Shown: piece after piece, positions 21,901 to 33,804 of the stretch
Position numbering within the stretch: the first letter of the stretch is position 1
Layout: each line of letters opens with the position of its first letter
NCBI GenBank assembly: GCA_958295665.1
Contig: OY282559.1
Span: 135,139,241 to 135,203,240, forward strand
DNA length: 64,000 nucleotides
Origin: Tipula vernalis
Taxonomy: Eukaryota > Arthropoda > Insecta > Diptera > Tipulidae
Direction: 5' to 3'
Made by a program: the position numbers and the translations under genes
The notes under the pieces: model-generated
What the model was told of the DNA's origin: nothing
Database searches by the model: none
What the model saw: only the letters and a program-made list of their open reading frames with translations

Positions 21901-23285
21901 AGGGATAAATTATTTGAGGGGGCTCGTTTTTGAGGTTCAAAATTATACAAGATTTTCAATGTCTTGCTTATTGCTTTGCGTTGCTTGACTTTGAGTAGCA
22001 ATAAGTTAAACATTTCCTAATATAAAACGAAATTTTCCTGAACTTTATAGATGTTTTAATATTACCAGATTATTTGAGTTTTATCGAGATTGTTGAGGTA
22101 CCTGACTTTAATTTTTGATAGCGGTGTTGAGTTCTAGATTGTTTCGAGGTATTCGGATTTTAGAGTGGAGGTGCATGTTTCACGTTACGGTTATGCATCT
22201 TTCGGAATTATTGGGTAACTGATTTTGTATTGTATTCGTAAATTGTATTCAAGCTTTTCAATAACTTTTCGAAAAGAATATCGTTAAATATGCCGAATAT
22301 ATTCGCCAAATATGCCGAATATAAATTCCTAATCCAAAAAAGTTTAGGTGAGGTTTTGAAAACAAATAACGCGTAAAAGCAGATTCTTAATGTTTGATTT
22401 TAGATGCAACAGAACATTTCTTCAAGCAGTGAATGAACTCTCGATTTATAAATTAGCTACACACTAAAAACAACTTTGGTGGGGTTCCTACAGCCAAAAG
22501 AACTCGCTTGACCGTATCTTCCACTCAATTTCATTGAGTACTATTATTTGATTTGAACAACTTAAACCAAAATCCCGAAACTCAAAAAGAATTTTAAAAT
22601 AAATGTTTCACTATCAAAACAAACATCAAATCTAATAGTTAAGCTTTAACTATAATGTTATGCTGTGGCTGATAAGTGTTATTCATAAAATTATTTTCAG
22701 CTACTACAGTGAGATTATTAGGGACCAAATTATTAGGGGCACATTGAATCCTTTCGGGATATGTTGATGTTGTTATTGTTTGCTCACCTAGAATACTTTT
22801 TCAATTTAGCCTTTTCTTTTTATACTTTAAAATAAAGTCTTTTCATTAAAAAAATCAGTTCTGTATTCTTTTTATATTTTGAGTAAGAAGTGTCGTCTCG
22901 GTGTTATTGAACTACACAAAGCTGAAGCCATCATATTTCAAGATTACCAGCCTTCATAGTTATAAAACGATACCGGAAGGTAGGTCGCCTGTACACCATT
23001 AACACTCTCCCAGCTATCCGTACAAGCTTCAAAAAGCACATCTTCTTACTTTTTGCAAAAATGACCGTATTGGATCACGTGAAGCAAGTACATATTTTCC
23101 ACGTTGACCAGCTTTCAAATTTAGCCTACCAATTTGAGTTGGATGCACCTAGTTTAGAATAATAGGCAATCGCTGGGAGGAGATGGTTGACTTGGTTCGT
23201 ACCAGCAAAAGTTATGAAAACTGTATTTTTAATTATTTATTGTTAGCAGTGCTAGACGAGATACCACTCATCGTTAGGCTTTAGT
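18911..23285. other. Long non-coding stretch, no gene supported
   Basis: Several 60-95 codon frames (18934-19221, 19323-19553) lack any recognisable motif, and their A/T-driven composition looks like noise. A small inverted repeat at 20868-20925 is annotated separately. A perfect 24-bp palindrome, ACTTCTATTTTATAAAATAG and on, lies at about 21646-21669. The last several hundred bases before 23285 probably include the 5' LTR of Gypsy element A, but I could not find its other copy. Confidence 0.45.
20868..20925. repeat. Short hairpin, about 24-nt arms
   Basis: AGCAGCACCAACATTACCAA (from 20868) pairs with the complement of ATTAGTAATGTTGGACCTGC (about 20905-20924), with a loop of about 10 nt and 3-4 mismatches. 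The size and shape resemble a microRNA precursor stem, but the sequence alone cannot distinguish this from a chance or MITE-derived hairpin. Confidence 0.35.
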
Positions 23286-23289
23286 TTTT

Positions 23290-23308
23290 TGGAGCCAGAC
23301 GTGGGGGC
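23290..23308 (+). promoter_or_regulatory. Primer binding site, tRNA-Lys-like (Gypsy element A)
   Basis: TGGAGCCAGACGTGGGGGC matches the complement of the tRNA-Lys 3' end (TGGCGCCCAACGTGGGG) with about 3 differences. It lies about 100 bp upstream of gag coding sequence. A PBS directly follows the 5' LTR, so the LTR should end at about 23288. Confidence 0.6.
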
Positions 23309-23395
23309 CGAACAAGCCTAGATTTGCTTTTATGCCTCTTTTCTTTCGTTATCTTTAATCTTTCTTTATTAGTTTATACGTTTATAACAATTAAT

Positions 23396-24140
23396 GTCGT
23401 TTATTTGAGTGACGGCGCTGAGAAATCTGTTACGTGGGAGAAGCAAGCGAAATGCAAATTCTCTAAGAAGGTTAATGATCCAATTGATACGCAATACGCT
23501 GAATGTGAAAGAAAATGCAAATTTTTTAGATATTGGCCAAGAGTGGACGAAAATAGCAAAAATACCACTAAGTCTCTGGTAATTAGTAATAATATATTTT
23601 CTGAATCTGAATCCGATTTAGAGAACGAATAGTACTAGACGTATTTTCCCCGTTTATAAGTGGAGAATATTATTTTCGGGCGATTCAAGACATTAAACTC
23701 TCTGATCTCGCGGTTAATTATTTTTTTGATGATCCTGCGAAAACTTGGTTTCCAGCATTTAAAACCAAATTCAATACCTGAAACCGCGCTCGTGCACTGA
23801 ATAAAGATTTTTTTTCTTTCAGACCATAATTATTGGTTATCGCGAGAGATTGATCAAAGAGGGGGTAGGGATAAGAGTTTCAATCTATATTTGATTCAAA
23901 TGAAACTTTATTATTAAAGTTTGATTGAACCCATTCCGGAAAAAGCATAACTTTCGACTTTAATCAAAGCAAGCTAGATTATACAAAGCCATAGTCTAAA
24001 AAACGATGCTTTTATAAGGGAATTAGAAATGACTAAAAACCAAACTTTCCATGGTAAATCTCATCAAAGATAAGGCAACTAACTTTTTCCTAGGACAAAT
24101 TTTTAAATAAAAACGCTTCAAATTCTTATATATAATCTAT
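23396..24140 (+). pseudogene. Ty3/Gypsy Gag remnant
   Basis: An open frame to 23629 has a basic, Cys-containing N-terminal part (CERKCKFFRYWPRV) of uncertain meaning. Past its stop, the plus strand reads FPVYKWRILFSGD, then FFDDPAKTWFPAFKTKFNT, then, after a frame change, DHNYWLSREIDQRGGRDKSF. This is the retrotransposon Gag core: K-W-x-I-x-F-S-G, then G-x-A-x-x-W-F, then the FFPxDHxYxLxREIxxRxQGxxExF block. A stop replaces the Trp after FNT. Particle-forming protein in the intact family; not functional here. Confidence 0.75.
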
Positions 24141-24814
24141 GAGAAATTTTCATAATTGTTTGAATTAATTAATAATTAATTTAATAATAATTAATTTATT
24201 TAAATCAAAATTTATAAAATTTTCATAACAACATCATTGCGGTGAAATTGAAATAAAAGCTTCCAACGAATCGTTTGGTCACTATGTCAACAACCATTAC
24301 ACAGATGGCAGTGATGGCAGTACAAATTTGATAAAATCCAACTAAAAATTACCACCAGGGGAAATTTCAAGTTCAAAAATTGTAGGAAAAGCAAAACAAA
24401 TTCAAATAATTTTTTTTGGTATTTTTCTTTAAACATCTTAGACATCTGACGCACACTAGGTAAAACTAACGATAAATTTAGCATTCGTCATATCAATTTG
24501 AAGGTAAAAAACATTATTTTTACTATGAATTCCTATGACAAACAATGACAAGTTATGCCACTGAAAAAGCTTCTAACGTATGATTTTGGCTCTATACTCT
24601 AGAAGGCTCTAGTATAATCCGAAACTTACAGTCTTTTTATATAGAGAAACTTTTAACTGTAGGAGTAACTTCTGTTGAACAACATTCTGTACGTATTGTA
24701 AGAGAACAAAAGCCTGGCGGTATAGAACATATGATCATCTGCTAACAGTCTGGTTTAAGAATCGTTATCGAACCAGGCATGAAGGCAACCCAAAGTTAAT
24801 TCTTCTTCTGTGAA
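24141..24814. other. Unassigned, AT-rich interior of Gypsy element A
   Basis: The remains of gag and protease are expected here but not recognisable. A TTAATTAATAATTAATTTAA-like A/T palindrome lies near 24164-24200. Confidence 0.4.
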
Positions 24815-25125
24815 AGTATTGGGGTACAAATAAGTTTTAAGGTTTTATTTTTTTAACTTCGAAGCTTCATTCAGAGAAATTGGTACAATATATTTTATTA
24901 AAAGTATTGTCCATCGTTAGCTACAACGTTTGCCCTTCTTTCAGACAGCATATGGATTTCGCGTCGAACCATTTCATCGTCTTTTCAGGCGATCCAGAAA
25001 TCGACAAAATGTCTGGTGAATACGGCGAGCGAGTGGGTAGGACATCCCATTGAAGCGCTTTCGAAGTTTCCTTGACGATTTTTGCAACATGTGCCTGAGC
25101 GTTGTCGTGCTGACAGTTCAATAAA
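24815..25125 (-). pseudogene. mariner transposase C-terminal fragment
   Basis: On the minus strand, 25121 to about 24970 reads NCQHDNAQAHVAKIVKETSK, then LQWDVLPTRSPYSPDIL. This is the mariner HDNARPHVA and PHPPYSPDLAPSDY region, which includes the second catalytic Asp (HDN) and the third (SPD). After a deletion and frame change, 24954-24898 reads HMLSERRANVVANDGQYF and a stop, the standard mariner C-terminus. A candidate terminal repeat (TTGGGGTACAAATAAGTTTT on plus, about 24820-24839) follows a TA. The 5' two thirds of the element are absent. It lies antisense inside Gypsy element A and is inactive. Confidence 0.85.
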
Positions 25126-25191
25126 AAGGTCGTACAACAAGAAAACTTTAGTAGTCCTTACACAGTAAAACTTGCAATCATCATAACTCTC

Positions 25192-25966
25192 TTGATATTA
25201 GATACGGAATTTTGCAGGTTGTTTAACATTAGGCATACGATCGAAATAATTTCTTCTACTGGGTTGAGAAACAAAATTTTCTCTAAATTGTTCAATCATT
25301 CCTTAACGGATGCTTTCTCATTTCTTGACATGTTAAACAGTGCAACCATCAAGCAGAGGAGTTATTCTGTGTCACCCTATGTCCAAAAGAAGCTAGATCG
25401 CGAACTCAACCTATTGATAAATTTTGAAGTAATCGAAAGTTCTAGCAGTCTTTCGAGTAATCCACTGGTGTGTGTTTCCAAGCCAAATGGTTCGTAATAC
25501 CCTTTGTATTACTTAACGCTCCACAAACAAAGGCTCGCCAGATGGATCAAGTATACTTAGGGTTGATCTGGAATCTCAAGTTTTTGTTAACCTGGACAAT
25601 ATTCTAATATCTACCGAAACATATCAGCAATATATTCTATTTTTGAATGTCGTGGCGAAATCGAATTTTTTCCAAAAAACAAATGAAATATCCGGGCACA
25701 TAAAACATTTTGCAAGAGGGTTTGAGAAAATTCGGTCTAACTCAGATTTTACCCAAAGATTTATTATTCAAACGGACTCATCACATGTAAGAGTTGTCGC
25801 AGTTCGCACTCAGGGCGAAGAAAATGAGGAAAAGATTTTATCGTTTTTAAGCCTTAAATTAGCCACTCAACAGCGGAAATACCAAATAACGGAAAAAGAA
25901 TGTCTTGCAGTAATTTTCGCTATACCGGGTGAATTTTTTAAATTGATACACTTAAATATCTCGTAA
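25192..25966 (+). pseudogene. Ty3/Gypsy RT and RNase H remnant
   Basis: 25192-25497 contains IKQRSYSVSPYVQKKLDREL, then NFEVIESSSSLSSNPLVCVS, matching the N-terminal RT segment of Gypsy Pol (IKQRxYPVSPxxQ ... VIEPSxSxWSSPVVLV). After a frame change, LLNAPQTKARQMDQV and VFVNLDNILISTET mark the palm, with the catalytic VYLDDI box altered to NLDNI. Then 25643-25966 has FARGFEKI, FIIQTDSSHVRVVAVRTQ, and QQRKYQITEKECLAVIFAI, the RNase H core (Q-T-D-A-S ... Y-x-x-T-E-x-E-C-L-A-V). It continues gag from 23396 across the mariner fragment. Inactive. Confidence 0.8.
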
Positions 25967-26415
25967 AATAAGCACTCTACGAAAGAAATGGTGAAGATAA
26001 AAATTTAATTATTCCGTGGGCAAATACATTAGCGTTACATTTAGTACCCGACCCCGAAATACTCCGTTGGTGGTTTGGCGTCTATTGGAGGGGGGGGGGA
26101 TCAAAGTTGAGTAGATTAATCTACCAACTCCGTAACGTTCCAGTAGGGTGCGCATCACGTGAGCTGTTCTGGTCTTGTCATTAGGCAGCTGCGTGATGGG
26201 TACAATTGTGTAAGGGGTAACCTGTTCACAATTCGCAAGTGTAAGTACTGCCTCCTTGTGGCAACCACTGGTAACTAAGGCCACTTGGAACATTTTTGGC
26301 CATTTGGCACAGGCTAAAGTACGACGCTAAAGGAGAAAACCTTGACAAAAAACCCTAATCTAAGGTGGAACAGCATATGCCGAAAGATGAATGGCTGATA
26401 GGTTAATCAGCCCAA
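25967..26415. other. Unassigned stretch with G-run
   Basis: Contains a run of about 10 G near 26090-26099 and slightly GC-richer sequence than its neighbours. A minus-strand frame of 94 codons (26009-26293) has no recognisable motif. It may be an upstream part of the I-clade LINE fragment, but I cannot show this. Confidence 0.35.
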
Positions 26416-26809
26416 AATATGCGGACTCTGGATACCAGGCACCCTCCAGTTTTATTTAGCCTTCCTGTTGTAAAGCTGGGTGACCTACAGGTGATTTGCA
26501 ATTCCCAGCAACTCGTAAGAGTAAAATCAAACGGAATACGGGGCAGGAGTAGGAATATACGGGAGTGGGAGAACCCTCTCGAGGTCCTTGAGCTCCAATG
26601 CTACCGTCTTTCTAGCGGAACTACATGCTGTAGTAAACATCTAGGAGGGAGAGCAATAAGCCCAGATAGTATGTATCCCGTACCGGGAGGCAGAATCGTC
26701 AGGTTCATTTAAAACCTGAATATTGACTGGACGGATAATTAAGCAGGGGCCAGCACAACAGATCTTTGAGGTCGCAGTGCGAAGTGGCTGATCGCCCGCA
26801 TGGTCCCCC

Positions 26810-26845
<36 letters not shown>
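26416..26845 (+). mobile_element. I-clade LINE 3' fragment, internally deleted, (TAA)n tail
   Basis: On plus, 26535-26640 reads YGAGVGIYGSGRTLSRSLSS, then NATVFLAELHAV, the start of the RNase H also found at 41742-42869. The sequence then jumps to LGGRAISPDSMYPVPGGRIV (26640 on), the C-terminus of the same family, followed by the stop, a 3' UTR nearly identical to 41675-41745 (GGACGGATAATTAAG at its start), and (TAA)n at 26811-26843. About 190 codons are missing between the two coding blocks. A terminal TAA microsatellite is characteristic of I elements. Confidence 0.8.
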
Positions 26846-27726
26846 TGTAAATACTCGAAATTGGTCGTCAAAAAATTTATTCATTTTGCAAATTTCGAAT
26901 AAGTGGGAAAGGGTGCTTGATTTACACGAGTCCCTTCGCCTCATTATCTTTCAATTAAATTAGGTGCTCAAAATGATGGCATTTGACTTCAATGCACTTA
27001 TTAACCCGCATTTCAAATGATTGTACACAACTGAGAAGTGTGTCTGCTTAAATTTCAGCACAATCATTTCTGAACATTTATATAATTCCCTCTTTCGTAT
27101 AAAGCGGAAATATAGATATCTCTATATATGAATCCAGCAATGACGAATACCCTATTCAGAAACCAATGAGACATTTAAAGTAGAATTTCAGATAATTAAT
27201 AATTGCGAAAAGCTTACACTATGCGCATAACCAATGAAGTAAGAAATCATCAAATTGGAGATATATGGTATAGTTTGGAAAGAGATTTTCAATTGTTTAA
27301 AGCGTTAAGCGTATGCCCATTTCAGTGGCAAATTGGTACCTAAATGGATCAAATGTACAATAAAAGGAAAGACTGGCTCACACATTCCATACGAATTATT
27401 TTAAAGCCAATGCTGTCACTAAACACTTATTAAAGCATTTCATTATGGTATAAAGCAGGTATATTTAATTGTTTTAAGTTTAAATTTAATCAATAATTTA
27501 AGTTCTTAAATATTCTTATTTATTTTATGCTGTGGATAGGTTAATCGTCGGAGTGTGCACGGTACCTATGGTTCGAAGGAAGTATTTGTATGTTTCCCGT
27601 CTTCATCCAACTACTCCCTCCCAATCGATATCTATGCCATTACATTACATCTAAAAACAACGTTTTTAACCCATCAAACGTGTCCTGCTTCTCACTGTTG
27701 CCTAGAGACCAGCAGAATTAACGTTT
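26846..27726. other. Non-coding, nothing recognised
   Basis: No motif was found. A short frame at 27555-27782 may be the tail of ORF1 of the CR1-like LINE that follows, but it shows no zinc finger. Confidence 0.4.
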
Positions 27727-30120
27727 GTGTCTTTCAAGATTGGGGTCATCGAAAACTTGCATGGTACCTTAAAAAATCATGATTTTTGGCCACTTGGGGT
27801 TCTAGTTCACGATTTTCAAGAAAGACACCGTTCAAAAAACGAGGAAGGAGCTCGCAATGCATTAAATTCTAATATTTTAAATACTAACTTGAAAACTAAT
27901 CCTAACATTCCAAATTCATATATATCTAATTCTAGCAATATCGTTAATGTATCTAACAACGCCGTCAATAGCTTATCAATATTTTATTACAGTGGCATGC
28001 GCTCAAAATCAAAAAATTTCTCTCTTGGAATTTTAGAATCTAATTACGACTTAATAGTTCTGACCGAAACATGGCTTTCAGTTGACTTTAATGACGCGGA
28101 GTTTTTCCCTTCGGACTTCTGCGTTTTTCGTCGCGATCGGTATAACTTTAGTACAAAACTTAATGGTGGTACTTTAAAGGTTTGTGCATATTGCAGTACG
28201 GAACAATTATTCTTGTGAACTTTTATTTTCCTACCCAATCATGGAGTTCATTGCTGTTAAACTCAAACTAGATACATTTGACATAATAATTAGAACAGAT
28301 TACTTTCCTTTAGAACCAACCTCGTTATTTTGTCAAGATTTTATTGACAAGATATCATGTAATTTGTTACCTTTTATATGTGACAGCAATGACTATGTTA
28401 TTTTCGGCGATTTCGAATTAACAGATCTAATTTCGATGATGGAAGACAATATATTCTCATCTCTGCTAATAATAACGATTCATCAGCCTTAATTTGTAAT
28501 TTTATGGTAAACATGGGTACTTCACCAATTAACAGTGTTCCTAACAGCCACGGCACGTATCTGGACTTGGTTTTCTACATTAATAATATATCTTTAAACT
28601 ATGTAGAATCTTGCGACGACTTTGCCGGATCTTCGATTGTTTATCATACCCCGGCTTCAATTCAGTTTTTCTACAAAGTTTAGCTCATTAAATGATTTTT
28701 TAGCTAAAATGGACTGGGCTGATACTCTATCAAACACTGATGATATCAACAGTTCATTAGGCACGTTTACTAAGGAAATCAAGCAACTTGAAGGCCTACG
28801 TAATAAATGTCACATGAAGCATAGGCGCACAGGGTTGACCAATAACTATATCCAGTTTAAATCTCTGCACAAATAAGTTTTGCTATCTCAACCGTTTTCT
28901 ATATAAAAATTACATAATTGACATTGAAGGCGATTTGCGAACTAATCCGAAGAATTTCTGGAGATTTGTCAAATTTAAGAACCATAATAACGGCTTACCA
29001 TCATTTCTAGAATTTCACGGTCAAAAATCAGATAATATAGAGACATTCTGCAATTTCTTTGCTGAATATTTTAGCAGTGTTTTTGTTAAGGATAGCTGAT
29101 ACCAATAATTAAAAAATTGTTTTTGCTGAACTTGACGTGATGAGGGTTTTGACGAACATGGAGGTATCTAAGGGTCCTGGACCAAATAGTTTACCAGTGT
29201 CTCTATTGAAGCTGTGTGCAGTCGGTTTTGCCACTCCTTTATGCCAAGGCATATTTCCGGATCTTTGGAAAATATCAAGTATCTCACCGATCCATAAAAA
29301 CGGCCCCCGCAGCGTGGTAATTCATTATCGTGGAATTGCAATACTATCTTGCATTCCTGAACTATTTGAGTCGATGGTTAACACTCCAAGCAACGTATAA
29401 TATACGTCAGCGTGGATTTTTTCCGGTCACTAATTTAGAAGCTTTTCAAAATAATTTAATTAACTCTGTTGCCTCGAAAGTTCAAGTCGATGTGGTTTAT
29501 ACCAACTTCGCCAAAGCATTCGATAAACTTAATCACAGGATTTTATTGAATAAGCTTAGTGAACTTGGCTTATTTCTTATTTATCGGATAGAAAAATCTA
29601 TGTCAAGATTGACGATACGATCTCAGAATGTTTGATTGCGACATCTGGGATGCCCCAAGGTTGTCACTTGGGTCCACTGCTATTTTTATTGTTCATTAAC
29701 AATGTTATAGATTATTTTAAATTTGCAGACTGTATTTTATTTGCTGACGACATGAAAATATATGTAAACATGTCATGTAAACTGTCAGCGTTACTTGAAC
29801 GCACTTTGCGGTTGGTGTGTTGCTATAACCTTATGTTTCTGAATGTTGAAAAGTATCACGTAATCACCTATTCCAGGTCTAAGTCTCCAGTAGTTTTTGA
29901 CTACTTTCTAAATGACGTAAGATTGAAGATGGTTAATGAGGTTACTGATTTGGGTGTTATTTTAACGTTCGCTCAGATTTAACGTTTAATTTTAAAGTCG
30001 ATGCGGTTGTTAACTAAGCCCTTTCGATGTTGGGACTTATTAAACGAAATTCTAAGGATTTCCACGACACATTAACTTTCAAGTCACTGTACACTTCATT
30101 TCGTTCGTTCACAGCTTGAG
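27727..30120 (+). pseudogene. CR1-like LINE (copy a), endonuclease-RT remnant
   Basis: 27727-28218 carries the start of an APE-type endonuclease: SIFYYSGMRSKSKNFSLGIL, then YDLIVLTETWLSVDFNDAEF and FCVFRRDRYNF. The endonuclease continues in other frames to about 28490 (VIFGDFELTDL). RT pieces follow: GPGPNSLPVSLL (29175 on), VDVVYTNFAKAFDKLNHRIL (motif A, Asp changed to Asn), GMPQGCHLGPLLFLLFINN (motif B), and LFADDMKIYVN with an intact ADD. The 3' thumb stops at about 30120, without the terminal repeat seen in copies b and c. At least five frameshifts or stops. The same superfamily as 31405-34406 and 54660-56343; CR1-like by motif style, not certain. Confidence 0.8.
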
Positions 30121-31404
30121 TTGCTATTATGTACTATAACGTTCTAAGAAGTATTAATTTTATTCAAATTAATCTAAATTTATTTAAAGCCCCGGGAAAA
30201 TATTTTTTTTTCTGCAAATATATCAAATTGTGATAAATAGTTTATTTCTACTTTTAGTTCATAAATTATTTAGCGCAAATCTAAAGTTTTTACCGGAGAC
30301 AAATAAATACAGAGACGATTAAATTCCAAATATTTCTAAAGAATTTGATGAAAATTAACTTGACAATTTTATAGACTTGTAAATAACACGTTTATTTTAT
30401 AGAACAATTAAAAAATTTCAAAATAGGCTCCATAACTTTAATCGTGTACTAAAATTATCAGCAGCAACTCGAAGCATTTCTACAGTAAACATTGCATAGT
30501 GTCCATAAAATTCGCACATTTCTCTCGAATCCATTGTTGAATCTATGACGCTTTGTGAACCGGAGTAGAGAAAGTTCGATCATTGTTTGGATAATGCTCA
30601 CAAGTACAGGGAAGATGTATCGAGAGATATAATATTTTTTGGAAAGAGTGTTAGGACTACGCGTGCCTTATGCTGCAAGATGGAATAACTATAACCGTCT
30701 CCTAAATGCATAACCGCCATTATCGTCATCTCTAAGCATACCAAGGAAGGGCTCAGAGAACTGGTTGACATGACCAGAGTATCAGCAAGCGGCTAAATTA
30801 ATTATAATGGTCCGATCATGTTTTAGGCCAAATTTCACCAGCATTACTGTTTTCTTGAATATTTTTATTTCGCTATCTTCCGTTATCATTCGTCCAACTA
30901 TCACACCCAAATAAAATAACGAATTTGAATAATACCCTATACAAATTTAGTGCGACTGCTGGAACCGATGACTTCCGCCCAACCATTACTGCTAAAATGC
31001 ATTGCATTGTGGATTTAAAACTATTGATGGTAATACCCCGGTCACCAATAGCAGAAGATTATATTAATTACTAATTAATAAATTTAACATTTTATCGATG
31101 CGGAGTATCAAAAATTCCAAAAAGTGAACCCAAATCGAAATTCGAATAAATTTTTTTCTAAGTGTTTACAAGGCAGTTAAACTAATTCCTAAGGATAAAG
31201 ATATCCACGAGTTAGAATATGTATGCTTTTGGGGATCAACGTGGAGCTTCATGATAAGGCTCTAAATTCGGATGCATGGCCAACCGGTGTATTTATTAGG
31301 CCCTTCCATAAGCAAAATTTTCGGACAAGAGCCTCATATGTGAAATTCCGGATACCAGCTGCAGTAGTCAACTCTGCCGAAATTTAAATAACGCAGGGTC
31401 AAAG
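30121..31404. other. Unassigned stretch between two LINE copies
   Basis: No gene recognised. Around 30725-30790 the plus strand reads TKEGLRELVDMTRVSAS, faintly like a BEL/Pao Gag helix, but this is too short to call. Confidence 0.35.
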
Positions 31405-32420
31405 GTGATGCGTCGGTCCAAAAGCTCTGGACAAATTACTTTTACTTCGATGTACTATCACAACGCCTCTAGTATTCGGGGGAAAGCTAAATTATTCTTG
31501 CTTGGCGTTCTTGATAACGATTACGATGTGATTATCATATCTGAAACATGGCTTACTAAAGGGTTTAATTTTCAGAGGAATATTTCCCACCCAACTACGT
31601 CGTCCACCGAAAAGATCGACATGATTTTTGTACCAGCATTAAAGGTGGGGGTGTGTTGATTGCTGTTAAGAGTTCGATCCCAAACGAGCTCATTGCATGT
31701 CATCCAATTTATGATGTAATTGCTGTTCGGATTAATGTATCCGAGTCATCTATCCTCGTGGTGGCTGTATATGTTCCCTCTGGATCTACTATGGAATATT
31801 ATATGGGAATTGTTAATTTCATCAGTTCTGCGGTCATGCCATTGGTTCGTATTAAGGAACAACTAATGATTATAGGGGACTTCAATCTTCCCGATATTAC
31901 TTGGTTTGATGTTGATGTAGTTTTCACATCCTCTTCTTCTGGCCAGAAATAATTAGCAGTTACTGATTATTTTGCTAGCTTAGCAATGATGCAGTTGAAC
32001 CGGATAAGCAATAGTCGGGGCATATTTCTCGATTTGAAGATGATTGACATAAGATCAACTGATCTTATGTTTTCGAAAATTTCACCTTGTGAAGATTTTA
32101 CTGGATGTTCGAGCGTTTACCACACTCCAATTACCATATATATATTTTTAGAGAAATGCAACACTACGTGTACTTCTAGTAATTCTTTGCATTTCGATTT
32201 TAGGCGTGCGGACTACGATTCGTTAAACGAATTTCTTGTCGGTTCTAATTGGGACTTTCTCGAGCGAGATGAAAATTTGAACCATTCTATTTTATTGTTC
32301 AACGGGCTGCTCAAGACTGGTATTGAAAGGTATGTTCCATCAAATAAAAATGGACCTAGGTTTCGTGAGCCGTGGTACAACAAAGAACTACTACGTCTTG
32401 AAAAAAAAACGGAATAAGTT
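31405..32420 (+). pseudogene. CR1-like LINE (copy b) endonuclease part
   Basis: FTSMYYHNASSIRGKAKLFL and YDVIIISETWLTKGFN (31438-31565) begin an APE-type endonuclease. A frameshift near 31650 leads to LIAVKSSIPNEL and, at about 31866-31905, LMIIGDFNLPDITWF, with the conserved G-D-F-N. A stop at 31951 and another frame change lead to 31986-32417, with FSKISPCEDFTGCSSVYHTP and FREPWYNKELLRLEKK, the linker to the RT. The endonuclease would nick the target to prime reverse transcription. The catalytic Glu in SETW and Asp in GDFN survive, but the frame does not. Confidence 0.8.
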
Positions 32421-33804
32421 CCATTCTTTGTATAAGTTACAGGGCGCTGAGTTTTATTCCAGATTCAACTTAGCTCGTAAAGAGTTCAAAACTTTAAATT
32501 GGTTTCTTTGCAACAACTACATTTTGAAAATAGAAGAGGATCTGACTTCCAACCCAAAAAATTTCTGGTATTTCATAAATAGTAAAAAGAAGGTTGTTGG
32601 GTTTCCTACTCCAATGACCTTTCAGAACTCTTCCGCAAGTCAACCCTCTGATATCGCTAATCTATTTGCAAAATTTTTTGAGTCCGTCTATGAAGTATCT
32701 AGGGATTCTGGTACCAAGCTTATAAATAATCGCGATTGCTCTGATTTTAATTTTTTACAGTTTACTGAAGCAGAAGTTTATGATAGCTTATCTCAACTTG
32801 ATAGTAATAAGAGGGCAGGACATGACGGTTTTCCACCTATCCTTATTAGGAATTGTGCAGAGAGTTTAGCCCATCCACTGACTCTAATCTTTAATAAGAG
32901 CCTACGTACTGGGATTTTTCCGGATCCCTGGAAATTGTCTTTCATTCGTCCGATTTTTAAATCTGGCAGAAGAAGTGATATCAGCAATTATCGCGGAATC
33001 GCTATTCTTGCTGCCATACCAAAACTTTTCAAATCAATGGTACAGAAATTCTTGTTTTTTCATGCAAACATTTTTATTTCTCCTGCTCAACACGGATTTT
33101 ACACGGGTAGGTCCACGGTTACTAACCTAGTCGGTTTTTGTCAACATTTATATAGTAGTTTAGAATGTAGGCAACAAGTGGATGTTGTTTACACCGATTT
33201 TTCGAAGGCTTTCGATAAAATTGATCACTCGATCCTTATCGATAAGCTGGATAAACTAAATTGGCAGTTTATCCCCATCAGGTGGTTGCATTCGTACCTG
33301 TCTGATCGCTACCAATTTGTTAAGATAAATGATTTTAGTTCTCGCTTATTTCGAGTTACCTCTGGAGTTCCTCAAGGTAGCCACATTGGTCCACTTTTAT
33401 TCTCATTATTTGTCAATGATGTTGTTGATTGTTTTAAATTCGCAAAATGTTTGCTTTACGCAGATGATATGAAGATATTTGCTCCTATTACTGGAGTTTC
33501 TGACTGTGTTAAATTACAAGGTGACTTGAGTAACTTTTGCAGTTGGTCATTTAAAAACAAATTATTGTTGAATGTGGGTAAATGTAGGATTTTATCATTT
33601 TCTCGTACACACTCATCTGTTCTTCAGCAATATTTTCTATACAATACCGCTATTGACAGAGCTGAGGTCATAACCGACTTAGGTGTAACCTTTTCTTATG
33701 ATCTTACTTTTACCAAACACATTGATTCTGTTATTTCAAAACTTATATTATGCTGGGTTTCATTAAGCGCAATTTTAAAGACTTCTGCGACCCACTCACA
33801 CTGA
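32323..33804 (+). pseudogene. CR1-like LINE (copy b) reverse transcriptase
   Basis: A 493-codon open frame, the longest RT in the window. Residues: LDSNKRAGHDGFPPILIRN (about 160-180), LSFIRPIFKSGRRSDISNYR (fingers), PAQHGFYTGRSTVTNL, VDVVYTDFSKAFDKIDHSIL (motif A with catalytic Asp), VTSGVPQGSHIGPLLFSLFV (motif B), CLLYADDMKIFAP (motif C, intact YADD). It overlaps the preceding frame by about 95 nt, so the real protein shifts frame near 32405. It ends by frameshift near 33745, after DLTFTKHIDSVISK. The true C-terminus continues at 33750-34298 in another frame. Confidence 0.85.

Larger units (their letters stand above)
23290..25966 (+). mobile_element. Ty3/Gypsy element A, decayed, with internal mariner fragment
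   Basis: The primer site, gag and part of pol (RT, RNase H) occur in order on the plus strand. The protease and the start of RT are missing or unrecognisable between 24140 and 25190, and a minus-strand mariner fragment occupies 24815-25125 in that gap. No integrase or 3' LTR was found; the similarity ends at about 25966. Confidence 0.75.

Noticed and set aside
26009..26293. 94-codon minus-strand frame with a proline run from a G-tract
   Set aside because: No motif; length and composition are compatible with chance in a GC-richer island.
26641..26963. Frames with long Ile or Leu runs around 26811-26843
   Set aside because: They are translations of the (TAA)n tail of an I-clade LINE, not proteins.
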